DNA from: Populus alba
Taxonomy: Eukaryota > Streptophyta > Magnoliopsida > Malpighiales > Salicaceae
Assembly (NCBI RefSeq): GCF_005239225.2
Contig: NC_133294.1
Location: 22,271,631-22,335,630, forward strand
Length of the DNA: 64,000 nt
Reading direction: 5' to 3'
The notes under the pieces are model-generated. The model saw only the letters and a list, made by a program, of their open reading frames with translations. It made no database searches and had not been told where the DNA came from. Positions within the stretch are counted from its first letter, which is position 1, and the number at the start of each line of letters is the position of its first letter. Both the position numbers and the translations under genes were made by a program. Shown one piece after another: positions 47,896 through 58,644 of this stretch.

Positions 47896-48375
47896 ATTAT
47901 CTAGTATTTCCATTCAGAAATCAATATTTTAGTATTCCTTATAAATACCAGTCAACCTATCTTGGTTGACAATCAATCCAGCCTTCCCAATTGAAAGTCA
48001 ATATTCTGGTATTACTTACGAATACTAATCAATCGGGTAAACTCATTTTGGTTGCTAATCATTCCGGTATTTCTATTAGGAAGCCAATATTCCATAATTC
48101 CTTATGAATACCAATCAATCCATCTAAGTTGTCAATCATTCTAGCATTCCTATAAAAAAGACACTAATATTTTGGTATTTCTTACGAATACCAATCAATT
48201 TGGTCAACCCATCTTGGTTGCCAATTATTCTAACATTCGTATTAGGAAGCCAATATTATGGTATGCCTTACGAATACCAATCAATCTGGTTAACCTATCT
48301 TGGTTGCCAATTATTTCGTTATACCTATTAGAAAGTCAATATTGCATTATTCCTTATGAATACCAATTAATTTCT
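47896..48375. repeat. 86-bp minisatellite, right part (about 5.6 units)
   Basis: GAATACC occurs at 48186, 48272 and 48358, a period of exactly 86. Units contain TTGGTTGCCAAT, GGAAGCCAATATT and TACCAATCAAT with 10-20 percent differences between them. Confidence 0.85.
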
Positions 48376-49190
48376 CTTAAATTCTATACACACTAACAAT
48401 ACCATTATCCACGTTTCCATGGATTAACTATTTAACAAGTAAGATTTGCAAGAAAATTATAAAGGAATTGCCACGAGGTATGGATTACCTACCTACAGTC
48501 TAACTGTAAATGGCTCCACCAGCTCACTGAATAATCTCAACGGTCTCCTTTGCATTGATAAGATTTTCAATTAATTATTATTATTTTAGAATCCAAAAGA
48601 AAACATTATTTATTTATTGTAGCATGCATCTATATAATTCCACTATGTTATTCATCCACACCTAAATTTATTTCTCCTTTTCAACTTATTTGATTCAATT
48701 CTTATTATCATACAATTAGTTCATATCTAAATGAACATGAATTCCATTCCATCTTGGTTCAATTACAAATACAACTGCAAGCATAAATACAACTAAAACT
48801 CACTTTTAAGTTCAACAATTTATCAAAGGCATTCAATTTCTAAAACATCAAAATTTCTTTTTTCACATGCTTAGTTATAGCAATTTACAATACTAAAACA
48901 AATACATCAAATCCCTTTTTATTTGTCAATAGTCGGTCCCTAAACGTCGTTATCGATCCAAATTTCTTTATTTTTCACCAGGAATCCACTCTTATACTAA
49001 CCTATAAAGATCCAAGAGACCCAATTTCTAGAATACCTATTTCTCCCCTAATTTTATATCAAGAATCCTGATTCGATTTTGGTTATTTTTGTTCCAAAAA
49101 ACAAAAACTTGTTTGAGTAAAAAAAAAAAAGAGTTCCAAGTACTTTCAACTGGTTCCACGTACCTTTTTTATCTGTCAATAGCCGGCCTG
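48376..49190. other. Intergenic, no gene seen
   Basis: AT-rich. TGTCAATAGTCGG near 48928 and TGTCAATAGCCGG near 49175 are similar short motifs. Confidence 0.4.
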
Positions 49191-49199
49191 TTCTTGCTG

Positions 49200-49225
49200 C
49201 ACGTGGATGACAGTCTGTATTTAAA
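49200..49225 (+). promoter_or_regulatory. G-box and TATA box upstream of BBE-4
   Basis: CACGTG at 49200-49205 and TATTTAAA at 49218-49225, a typical spacing for a plant core promoter. ATGs at 49267, 49272 and 49278 precede the BBE-4 start. The one at 49267 is in the BBE-4 frame but meets a stop after 14 codons. Confidence 0.5.
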
Positions 49226-49362
49226 CAATTGCTGGGCTCCTGCCTCCTGGTGAAATATCAAACAGAATGGCATGGCCATGGAGGGTGTCCCACAAGAGGC
49301 AGGGACAATAAATGGGAAAAAGACTAGACAACGTGGTTTTAATAATTTGATACAGACACCAG

Positions 49363-51054
49363 ATGAAACGGGCATTCATTTCGTTTCCACCCGGTAAATG
49401 GTTAGCTTTTCTACAGATCATTCCATCCCAAGACATCGCAGGAGGAGCTGAGCCATATCTTAGTAAAGCATATTTCAAAGCAATAGAAAGAATTGTTGCT
49501 TTAAGGCCCATGGCGGCAGCTCCGGAGTTATCCTACGAAAAATTTTACCTATCGCTTTTGAGCAATTCTGACCCTTCTTACCCAATCTCCAAAGCCATTT
49601 ACAATCCTGACAATCCTTCATACCCATCCATTTTGCAAGCGTATATTCGAAATCTTCGATTTAACACATCAACAACACCAAAACCACTCTTTATCCTGAC
49701 TGCATTGCATGAGTCTCATGTGCAAGCTGCTGTTTTTTGTGCCAAAAAACATGGATTGCAAATGAAAATCAGAAGCGGAGGCCATGATTATGAAGGCACA
49801 TCTTATGTTTCGGATGTCCCTTTCTTCATTCTCGATATGTGCAATCTTCGATCGATTGACGTTGATATCGAAAACGAGACTGCTTGGGTTCAAACTGGGG
49901 CAACTCTTGGTGAAGTTTTCTACAGCATTGCCGAAAAAAGCAGCACTCACGGCTTCCCAGCTGGAGTCTGTCCTACAGTAGGTGTTGGTGGGCATTTAAT
50001 TGGAGGTGGATATGGCAATTTGATGAGGAAATATGGCCTAAGTGTCGATAACATTACCGATGCAATATTGGTGGATGCTGAAGGCAGAATTCTTGACAGA
50101 AAATCAATGGGAGAAGACCTCTTTTGGGCTATTAGAGGCGGCGGAGCTAGCTTCGGAGTCGTGGTTTCATATAAACTAAACCTTGTTCGAGTTGCAGAAG
50201 TTGTCACTGTATTTCGAGTTGAAAGAACACTTGAAGAGAATGCAACTGATATTGTGTATCAGTGGCAACATGTTGCACATAAGATTGATGAAGACCTCTT
50301 CATCAGGCTACTCCTGGATGTTGTAAAAGACAGTCCAAGTGGAGAAAAGACGGTGAGGGCTTCATTTATAGGTTTCTTTCTCGGCGACTCCGAGAGGCTT
50401 CTGTCCATTACAGCGGAAAGCTTCCCGGAATTGGGTTTGCTTGAATCAGATTGCATAGAAACGAGTTGGCTTGAATCAATCCTGTTTTGGGCAGACTTCC
50501 CCGTTGGGACACCGATCGATGTTATGCTTAGTCGAACACCTCCGTCACTCGTCTACTTGAAGAGGAAGTCAGATTATGTGCAAGAACCAATTTCAAAGGA
50601 TGATTTGGAGGGGATTTGGAAGAAAATGATAGAGCTAGAAGTTCCAAAAATGGGGTTCAATCCTTATGGTGGTAAAATGAGTGAGATTTCAGCAGCAGCA
50701 ACTCCCTTTCCACACAGAGCTGGGAACTTGTGGAAGATTCAGTATCAAATAAACTGGAATGAAGAAGGGACTGAAGCAGTAGAATATCATCTTGATTTGG
50801 CAAGGCAGCTCTATCGTTACATGACTCCCTTTGTATCCAAGAATCCAAGGGCTGCATTTCTGAACTACAAGGACCTTGACTTGGGCATCAACCACCATGG
50901 AAAGGCAAGTTACATTGAAGGAAGTGCTTATGGGATCAAGTACTTTAAGGGTAACTTCAAAAGGTTGGTCCAAATCAAGACCAAGGTTGATCCTGGTAAT
51001 TTCTTCAGGCATGAACAAAGTGTTCCAACGTTTCCCTTAAAAGAGAGGATGTAG
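49363..51054 (+). CDS. BBE-4: BBE-like FAD oxidoreductase with an abnormal N-terminus
   Basis: 563-aa frame, intronless. From about residue 68 on it is a normal family member: His141 in RSGGHDYEG and Cys203 in PAGVCPTVG (both FAD anchors), Val206 at the gate, a KIQY motif like BBE-5, FLNYKDLDLG, and FFRHEQSVP near the end. The first 67 residues are odd. They show no signal peptide and no similarity to the other four, and the conserved FLQCL motif reads FYLSL, so the first disulfide Cys is Ser64 while its partner Cys126 remains. The Gly run before the FAD contact is one residue short (RGGGASFG against RGGGGNTFG or RGGGGASFG). Either an upstream signal-peptide exon is missing from this model, or the 5' end was replaced and the protein stays in the cytosol or is not made. 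The ATG at codon 50 is an alternative start. Confidence 0.8.
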   Translation: MKRAFISFPPGKWLAFLQIIPSQDIAGGAEPYLSKAYFKAIERIVALRPMAAAPELSYEKFYLSLLSNSDPSYPISKAIYNPDNPSYPSILQAYIRNLRFNTSTTPKPLFILTALHESHVQAAVFCAKKHGLQMKIRSGGHDYEGTSYVSDVPFFILDMCNLRSIDVDIENETAWVQTGATLGEVFYSIAEKSSTHGFPAGVCPTVGVGGHLIGGGYGNLMRKYGLSVDNITDAILVDAEGRILDRKSMGEDLFWAIRGGGASFGVVVSYKLNLVRVAEVVTVFRVERTLEENATDIVYQWQHVAHKIDEDLFIRLLLDVVKDSPSGEKTVRASFIGFFLGDSERLLSITAESFPELGLLESDCIETSWLESILFWADFPVGTPIDVMLSRTPPSLVYLKRKSDYVQEPISKDDLEGIWKKMIELEVPKMGFNPYGGKMSEISAAATPFPHRAGNLWKIQYQINWNEEGTEAVEYHLDLARQLYRYMTPFVSKNPRAAFLNYKDLDLGINHHGKASYIEGSAYGIKYFKGNFKRLVQIKTKVDPGNFFRHEQSVPTFPLKERM

Positions 51055-51836
51055 AATGGGAAATTCTTTTTTCCATAAATTGTCTGTTTATTGGCACTTT
51101 TAATAAATAAATAAAAAAGACCGTTGATTATTATCATCTCACACGAGTTTGTAGTGGAAATAATTTGCTGGAAATCGTTCGGTTGAAGGGGAGCGTCAAT
51201 GCTTTATATTATTAAATCATTTGCTTGTAGGCATTTATCTTCCATTATATAAAAACATAGTCCAAAAGGACAAAAACCATAGAGAAAAACAATATAGTGA
51301 TATAGTGTCTTAAGCCTCATATGTAAGATAAGTTATCAAGATATTATAAAATTCTACAAAATTCATACGAGTGTTAGTTGTCTTTCTAATAAATAAATTA
51401 ATATATCACATCATTTATAAACACATGTGTAATGTGTTTTTGAATATATTTATGTACTAGATAGAAAAGAATAAGTCTACCGCGAAAATCACAAAAAAAA
51501 CTCATACTCATTAATCGTGTAACTTGTTAAAAACAACCACAAATTTATAAATAATTATTAGATTGATTTCAAATTTTATTATATGATTCTACAAACCCGG
51601 ATTTACAGGAGTAGTAGCTAGCTCATTTTAATTACACTAAGATCAGAAGACTCTAAAATTAGACCTAGAAAATATATTTTTTGCTATTTTGATTGTTTTT
51701 CAACTTAATTTCAGATTTTAATTACTTTTCTTAAATAGCTAAGGCTAAGTTCAAAGAGAAACCCACACAAAAAAAATTGAATGCATCAAACACGCAATCT
51801 GATATAAATATTTAATTAAATGCTAGCAATTTTTTT
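51055..51836. other. 3' flank of BBE-4 and intergenic DNA
   Basis: AATAAATAAATAAA near 51101 is a likely polyadenylation region. Nothing else recognised. Confidence 0.4.
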
Positions 51837-52268
51837 TTTAATTTTTAATATAAAAAACTGTCCAATATTTTTTTTTTTTTTTTTAAATCATAACCGGCAG
51901 CGTATTAGGTACTAGATAGCTAGTTATGATATTTCATGTGCTTATCACCCCCCACATAGAGAGACAACTGGTACTCAAAAGCGACGGAGATGTGGACAGA
52001 TAATTACTTATATAGTAAATTATAATGTAGTCTTTCTAGTTTAATTAAAATTTTTAATATAAAAATCTGTCCAATATTTTTTTTTTTTTGTTTTTTTTTT
52101 AAATCATAACCGGCAGCGTATCGGGTACTAGATAGCTAGTTTATGATATTTCATGTGCTTATCACCCCCCACATAAAGAGACAACTGGTACTCAAAAGCA
52201 ACGGAGATGTGGACAGATAATTACTTACATAGTAAATTATAATGTAGTCTTTCTAGTTTAAAATGAAC
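51837..52268. repeat. Tandem duplication, unit about 216 bp
   Basis: AAATCATAACCGGCAGCGTA occurs at 51885 and 52101, offset 216. The units share TTTCATGTGCTTATCACCCC and GACAACTGGTACTCAAAAGC and differ at a few bases and in a T run. Confidence 0.9.
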
Positions 52269-52714
52269 TTTCACACAGCCTTTGACTATACTCCTAAGGG
52301 TTCAAAAAAATCTATTCTAGGAGCGTTATTAATAAAGAAAATGAAACTCTTTAAATTTAGCACTGTGTATGATGTTTTTTATAAATATTTTTTATTTAAA
52401 AATATATTTTTTTAATTTTTTATATTTTTAACACCAAAAAATTAATATTATAAAAAATTTAATTTAATATTTTTTTTAAGTTGAACACACTTAGATATAA
52501 TTTCAATTATAATGTCAAATAACAACCAACTTGTATATTTTGGTAGTAATTAACATCGTGATAATGATTATTTTTTTAAATATTTTTTATTTAAAAATAT
52601 ATTAAAATGATATTTTTAAAAAAAATAAAATTTATTTTTAATATTAATTTATAAAAACAATCTAAAATTATAAAAAAAAAATTCATTATATATATATATA
52701 TATATTAAAAAAAA
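52269..52714. other. AT-rich, fold-back-like sequence
   Basis: Repeated TATTTTTTATTTAAAAATAT motifs at about 52384 and 52580 suggest MITE remnants. No boundaries found. Confidence 0.35.
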
Positions 52715-52905
52715 GGCAAGAACACCGCATTATCAAATAGCTTCGAAGAGAAGAGGGAACATTGATGTGACTACACTTTACATATCGATCACAAAAAAAA
52801 AAAAAAAAAAAAAAAAAGGCAAGAACACCGCATTAACTAATAATTTTGTAAAAGAAGAGGGAACATTGACGTGACTCCACTTTACAGATCGATCACAAAA
52901 AATTC
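52715..52905. repeat. Tandem duplication, unit about 103 bp
   Basis: GGCAAGAACACCGCATTA at 52715 recurs at 52818. Both units run through AGAAGAGGGAACATTGA and CTTTACA-ATCGATCACAAAA, separated by an A run. Confidence 0.9.
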
Positions 52906-54869
52906 AGATAAATGGAAAACATGACGGAGCTTGACAACCTGGTTCTGTCCTTGGATTTCTATTGGCAATAATTTCAAACTTTAAAAAGAAGAAATATATG
53001 TTTCTCCAAAACAATTATGAGATAAGAAGACGAGAAGATACAAGGATAAGCTATATAGTCAAAGAACAGAAATCAAAAAATAAAAAAAAATCACGAGACA
53101 CAAAAAAATCACAAGAAAAAACACAGAGGAAAAAAAAAAAGAATAAAAACATAAAAGAGAGAAAAGAAAAAAGAAGAAGAAAAAGAAAAATGTCCCACCT
53201 CCAAAAAGAAACCTTAACATTACTGGCTCTCTCTATCGCTCTCTAACCACTCAATCACAACCATCATTCATCGCAACCACCATCTCCACCTATCTCCTTC
53301 ACCAGTACTGTCAACCACAAATCTCCAAGCCACCGAACAACCACTCATTCTCCACCGCAACCAGATCTGCAACTTGACTGATAAAAATCCAGCCCTCTTA
53401 CAACCAGAAGGTCTTTTATTTATCATGAATAAACTTTTGTTATTTTGAATAAACTAGAATATGTCATGATTTATTTTATGCGCATTGTGATATTATTTGA
53501 AGTGTTGGAGTTAATCTAGTTGCGTGATAATCTCGTGGGTGAACTTGTCAGGAAATAATTTTTTTGGTTGAAAAAACATGTTACAAAAGGTGTAATGTTT
53601 TGATTTTTCTGTGGACTTGTTTGATTTTTTACAAATAAAAGAGTAGGATTATTTTCATATAAATAAATTTTGTTTTGCCTTTTTTTTTTTTAATCGAAGA
53701 GTCATCCCGATGATAGTATAATTCAAACCAATTATGTTTATGAAAGTTATTTTTTTAATTACATATATATATATATACACACACATAAAAGATTCATGTT
53801 GTTAAACTTAATTAGATCTCATATCACTGTTTTAGATTAATAATTCTATACCATAAATGCATATATACTAATATATACTAGGTAAGGTAAACTCTAAATA
53901 AGAACATGATATTTATTATTATTATTAAAAACAAGCGCTAAAAAATTTAATTAAGTATGATATAAGTGATTGTTATTTTCTCTTATATATAACTAATCTT
54001 TTATCTAATACATTTGAAAGATTAATTAGGTTTTCTAGTTATTATAAAACTAAGTAATTAATTCTTTTTTTTTCTTTTAATTTTTTTCTATTAATTAGAA
54101 TCAGTTCGCCAAAAATATTTCAATTGATGATAAAACTAAGTGACTAATTTATTTTTATTTTTAATTTTATTTAATTTTATCCTATCAATCATAATCAATT
54201 AGCAAAAAAATTTCAATTGAGAGGTCTAGGCCCTCTAGGGTAATTGGATTTTCAATAAATAAATATTGATTATTTGACTGCTAAATATCTATATTTTAAT
54301 AAAGTAGTAAATGGATACTCACGTAGTGATGTTAATTAAAACTCAACCGTTAAATGTCACTTGAGTTGCTAACGGATTAAGGTTATAAAAGGATCACCGA
54401 AGCTAGACCTTTTAGCAACATTTCTCTGTCAAAGACAAATAATGTCAACCTAACTTTTGACCACTGCATGAATAACTATGTTTGGATCCAACATATTCTG
54501 TCTGAAACTTTGGATACAGTATAGATGGTTAATTAATTTATTAGGTTTAGTTTCTTCTTCTTATTGCTATTGTTGTTTTTTTTCTTTAGTCTGCAGTTTC
54601 TTACAGATCTTGCTGTTCAAGTTGAGGTTTTCTTCCCTTTCTGGTGATTTAATGAATGCTTGGATTGTAAAGAAAGAAACGGGGGAAACAGCATTGCCCT
54701 GTATTATTTTTAGATGAATTTTACTTTATTCTGACAGGAATCAAGAAATAAATGTATTGTCATAGTTAAGAAGTTATAATTACAATTTTATTAGTATTTA
54801 GCTCTTTTTTTTTTTTCTCCAATGTATATAATTACAAGTTTTTTTCATATTCTACGTTTTCCACCCCAC
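52906..54869. other. Intergenic, no gene supported
   Basis: The Lys-rich frame at 52962-53246 is a translation of a purine-rich A/G tract and is not credible as a gene. The 54478-54717 frame has no motif. Confidence 0.5.
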
Positions 54870-54874
54870 ACCTT

Positions 54875-55379
54875 TGTCGGAGACTCCGACAAGTTATGTT
54901 CTAATTATTGCTCATTGGAGACTAAGCATGCTGACACAATTTTTAACGTGGTTTAGCAAACCGCTTACATCCACGCAAAAAAAAAAAGCCAATATTATTA
55001 GAAATATAAAAAAAGGGTTACAACATACATGAAAAAAAAAGAATCACTTAAGAAGAATTACTTCACTCAAGCTTAGCTCTCATTGTTCTCACATATTGCT
55101 GCACATGGCAGCAGGGCTGCTGCTCCTTAGCAGCTACTCTTCTTTTTCTCTTCCTCTCTTTTCTTTACACTCTCTCTCTTGTGTTGCTTTTTTGGTGCCT
55201 ATTTATAAGCAAAAAATAGTACAACCAGTTCCAGCTCATCTTCAATAATGGTGGTTGTACATGGGCTGCACCATTTTGTCAATGGTTGGTGCAATTATCA
55301 TTGTAGTCTTTTGACAATAACAACCTTTTCTAGAGTAGGCTGCAAATGATATTGCCCATTAAATGGCAACATCCCAACA
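54875..55379 (-). mobile_element. Solo LTR, 505 bp
   Basis: On the minus strand it begins TGTTGGGATGTTGCC and ends GAGTCTCCGACA, with a perfect 5-bp target duplication ACCTT (54870-54874 and 55380-55384). It carries a TATA box GCTTATAAATAGG on the minus strand near 55208-55196 and a GA-rich leader after it, as in an LTR promoter. Near the 3' end is GCGTGGATGTAAGCGGTTTG, a motif seen in plant Copia-type LTRs. No internal region is present, so recombination between two LTRs is the likely origin. Confidence 0.8.
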
Positions 55380-55384
55380 ACCTT

Positions 55385-56739
55385 TTGGTTTTCAAAATTA
55401 TTAATTTATGACTGTTAATTTTTTTAATTATAGTTTTGACAAAAAAAACTTAAACAACTTAATTTCATTTGTTTTTTATTTTTTAAAAAAAGAAAAATCA
55501 AAGCCCACTAACAACTCAAGTTTTGGATTAGATGATCTGTTAATCTATGCTTGAGAAGGCTTCATAGTAGTCCATGGACTGACTCGGGAGCTTCTCTAAA
55601 CTTCCCACTAGATCCATTCAATACTTGATAAAATTGGATTCCTTGTCTCTCGTACTAGCTGATTTGGTTTCTACATGAACTCCAACACCTCCGCCTGGAG
55701 TAGCTTCTTTGAGCTGTAGTTTTTTATATGCATGGCTGGGCTTATAGTTGTAAGAAGTTGTTTGTGATATTTGCTAAGGACAATGTTATATTCTTTTAGA
55801 TAAGATAAATTTCCCATTTCGTATTATTAGAATGACATGTATGAAGACTAAAAATCTTGTAGATTCAAAGAAAACAAAAGGAGAGAAAAATATATACAAG
55901 GAAGAAGGAAGAAAAAGTAGCGAGAAAAGGATTCATTTGAAAACACAATTAATGTTTCTCAGACAACATTAAATGATTACACCTTAACGCAAATGTTATA
56001 ATTAAAATCTTTAAATGTAAATTAATTTATTTTTTCCCTTGTCAAAAGGTTATTACAACCCTTTATATTAAAAAAGCTAGAAAATCTTAATAAAATTGAA
56101 TATGAAAAATAAAATAAGAATTATTCCCATGAAAGCATAATAATACAAGATTATAAAAAATAGAAAAATTAAAATCAAAATATCTAAGAAAAGTATTTAT
56201 TTAAAAAAAAACTTCTATATTAGTCTTTCCAAGTTAGAAAGAGTTCGTTTTCGAATTGAAACCTGAGTCATTAATCATTATCTACAATGAACATTCTTTT
56301 ATTGTATTCCACCCCATCATGTGTCTTTAATATCTTTGTGGGAGGGATCTTGGACTTCTAATATAACACTTTTATTTAGGCCACTCATTATCGATTTTTA
56401 TTATAATATTGTTGTGTGGGCTATCCCATTGTAAATCTTGTCATCAAGATTTTCAATCATAGCAACTAAAGCCAAAAAAAAAAAAAAAACACTAATTCTT
56501 GGATTATTTTTTTTCAAGAGACAATTTCCTCATCTCTTTTTACACAAATACATTATATTATGAGATTTCTTCTGGTCATGATTATTTAATAACACACAAT
56601 AACTAATCATAAAAAATTATTGAGGTATAATACTCGCATTTACAACCTCCAATCAAAATTCCTTCTAAGTGTAAGGAAAGAATGGATAAAAATGTAAGCT
56701 TCATTTAAACAAAATATTATTAGTAATATAACAAAAGAT
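55385..56739. other. Intergenic, no gene seen
   Basis: AT-rich with long A runs. No recognisable protein or repeat boundary. Confidence 0.45.
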
Positions 56740-56747
56740 GTTTTAAC

Positions 56748-56848
56748 CAAGGTTATCAATTTCGTTTCAGTAGGTGTTTTGTTTTTTTAATTGGAATGGA
56801 ATGTTTCAGTTTTGGAATATTTCGATGTGCCGTTTCGGGGTTGTATTG

Positions 56849-56895
<47 letters not shown>

Positions 56896-57549
56896 CAAAC
56901 ATAATTCAAATTCAAGATAAATTAATTATAAATTATGCAATAAACACAATGTCAAACAAATATAATTTTAAATTTTAAAATATTTCTAAATAGTCAAGAT
57001 TAAATAGATCTTTAACTTAAAGCAATTCAACTTAAACAAAATATCAAATGTTTTAACAAAAATATTTTAAATATAAAGTTAGATCAATGTTATCAAGTGG
57101 CTAATGGAATCTAAAGCATCCCTTATTTTGCTCAAATTCCTACAAAGTATAAACATGAAAGAAAAAAAAAACAACAACATGAATATAAATCATATATATT
57201 AGTGATAAATCTAATTTTAAAAAATTAATATTATTGTTAATGAAAATAGTAATAATAATTTTTAATATTATTATTAATATCATTGCTATTGAAAATAGTA
57301 ATAAAAAAAAAAGCTTTTTATAATCGGGTAGTTAAATTAATAAAATTGAGCAATGTTCAATTTGATTCAATGGCTTTTCAAGAGCGAAACGGAACATGTG
57401 GAATGAAACCGGAACATTTCGGGCGGAATTTAGTCAAAAAATCCGGAACGGACCAAGATTTAAAATGAGATGAAATTTGTTTTGTTTTTTGAATTGGTAT
57501 GAAATATTTCAGCCATTCCGGACGGAACAGAACGGAATTGACAACCTTG
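56748..57549. mobile_element. Non-autonomous hAT-like element, 802 bp
   Basis: The left end CAAGGTTATCAATTTCGTTT pairs with the right end GGAACAGAACGGAATTGACAACCTTG, whose complement starts CAAGGTTGTCAATTCCGTTC. The 8-bp flanks GTTTTAAC (56740-56747) and ATTTTAAC (57550-57557) fit a hAT target duplication with one change. Sub-terminal repeats of GGAA(C/T)GGA and TTTCAG type cluster at both ends, as for transposase binding. The interior is AT-rich, includes an (AT)n run at 56855-56891, and has no transposase. Confidence 0.75.
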
Positions 57550-57557
57550 ATTTTAAC

Positions 57558-58600
57558 TAATAATTACAAAGCAATAAATGCTGAAGGGATTGTAAGAGGA
57601 ATCTTCTATATCTTATAAAATTTTATTAAATAATTGATTTTGGTAAATTCGCTACGTCAGGGAAACTAAATTGGCAAGAAAGATCTGATCAGATTTTGCT
57701 GAGAAAATGTAATATTAAGCACGTACAGAGCGGTACATATAACAGTTAATTTTTTATAACTCCAATTCAAATTAATTGATCAGCGTAAACAATTACTAAC
57801 CTTTGAAAAATAATATAATTGCTTCGAGCTCTATATTCCTCATATGATGGCAACTGAAGGCTTACATGATCGTTAATTTTAGGGCCTGTGAGATTAGTCA
57901 AGGTAAGCGCAAGCTGGTCCGGACACCCACATTAAACTAAAAAAATAATAATAATTGCCTGCCCGTGTACAAAGGCATAAATCAGAAGAAGCACTTAATT
58001 ATAGTTAAGCAAAAATCCAAATATCAAAATTTCTATGACTTTTCCACAAGAAAAACCCTATTATCGATCCATCTTGAATTTAATTAAGCAAATTAGTTGA
58101 CTAATATTTTTTTTTTTTCATATTATTTAATTAAAAACGTATATCAAGTTAAAGATCAAAATAACAAAGTTACTAATAAATTGTTGTACAATAATGTTAG
58201 TATTCCATGAACTTATATTAGTTTTTTAATCTATATTTTAGATCTTTATTTTATTTCTATTTTTTGTGAAATCTCAATTCTAAATTTAATCTGGATATCT
58301 TTATAGATGCATGTTAGCAATTTTCATTTTCTATACATATAATTATATGGTATCTAGGTTGATTTAAGATGAGATCTAGATATAGAAACTCCTTAATTTA
58401 AATCATATTTTTGTAAAAAAGAATATCAGTTAACTTTTATTTAATTCATTATAAATTTTATATCCATTAATTTAACAAAATCCAAACAAAAAAAGATAGT
58501 TAATAAATGCATGAGATTATATCTAACTAACGAGTAGCATGAGAACACCGACTTTTGCCCTTAAAGAAAAGGCTCAAGGCCGATTTCTTACACTCTTCTC
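57558..58600. other. Upstream region of BBE-5
   Basis: No other gene seen. AT-rich distal promoter DNA. Confidence 0.4.
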
Positions 58601-58603
58601 TTC

Positions 58604-58611
58604 TATAAATA
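58604..58611 (+). promoter_or_regulatory. TATA box of BBE-5
   Basis: TATAAATA within CTTCTATAAATACAC, about 34 bases before the ATG, so the 5' UTR must be very short. Confidence 0.6.
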
Positions 58612-58644
58612 CACGAAAAATCTGTAAACAAACTTATTCTCAAA

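Noticed and set aside
43041..47900. A clean target duplication around the 43-kb Copia
   Set aside because: Flanking ATTTA and ATTAT match at only three of five bases, and the minisatellite context makes chance likeness easy.
49221..49511. 96-aa minus-strand frame opposite the BBE-4 5' end
   Set aside because: I considered it as the source of the odd N-terminus, but it has no motif I recognise and no splice sites; left as coincidence.
52962..53246. 94-aa Lys/Arg-rich frame
   Set aside because: Translation of an A/G-rich tract; no codon structure or motif.
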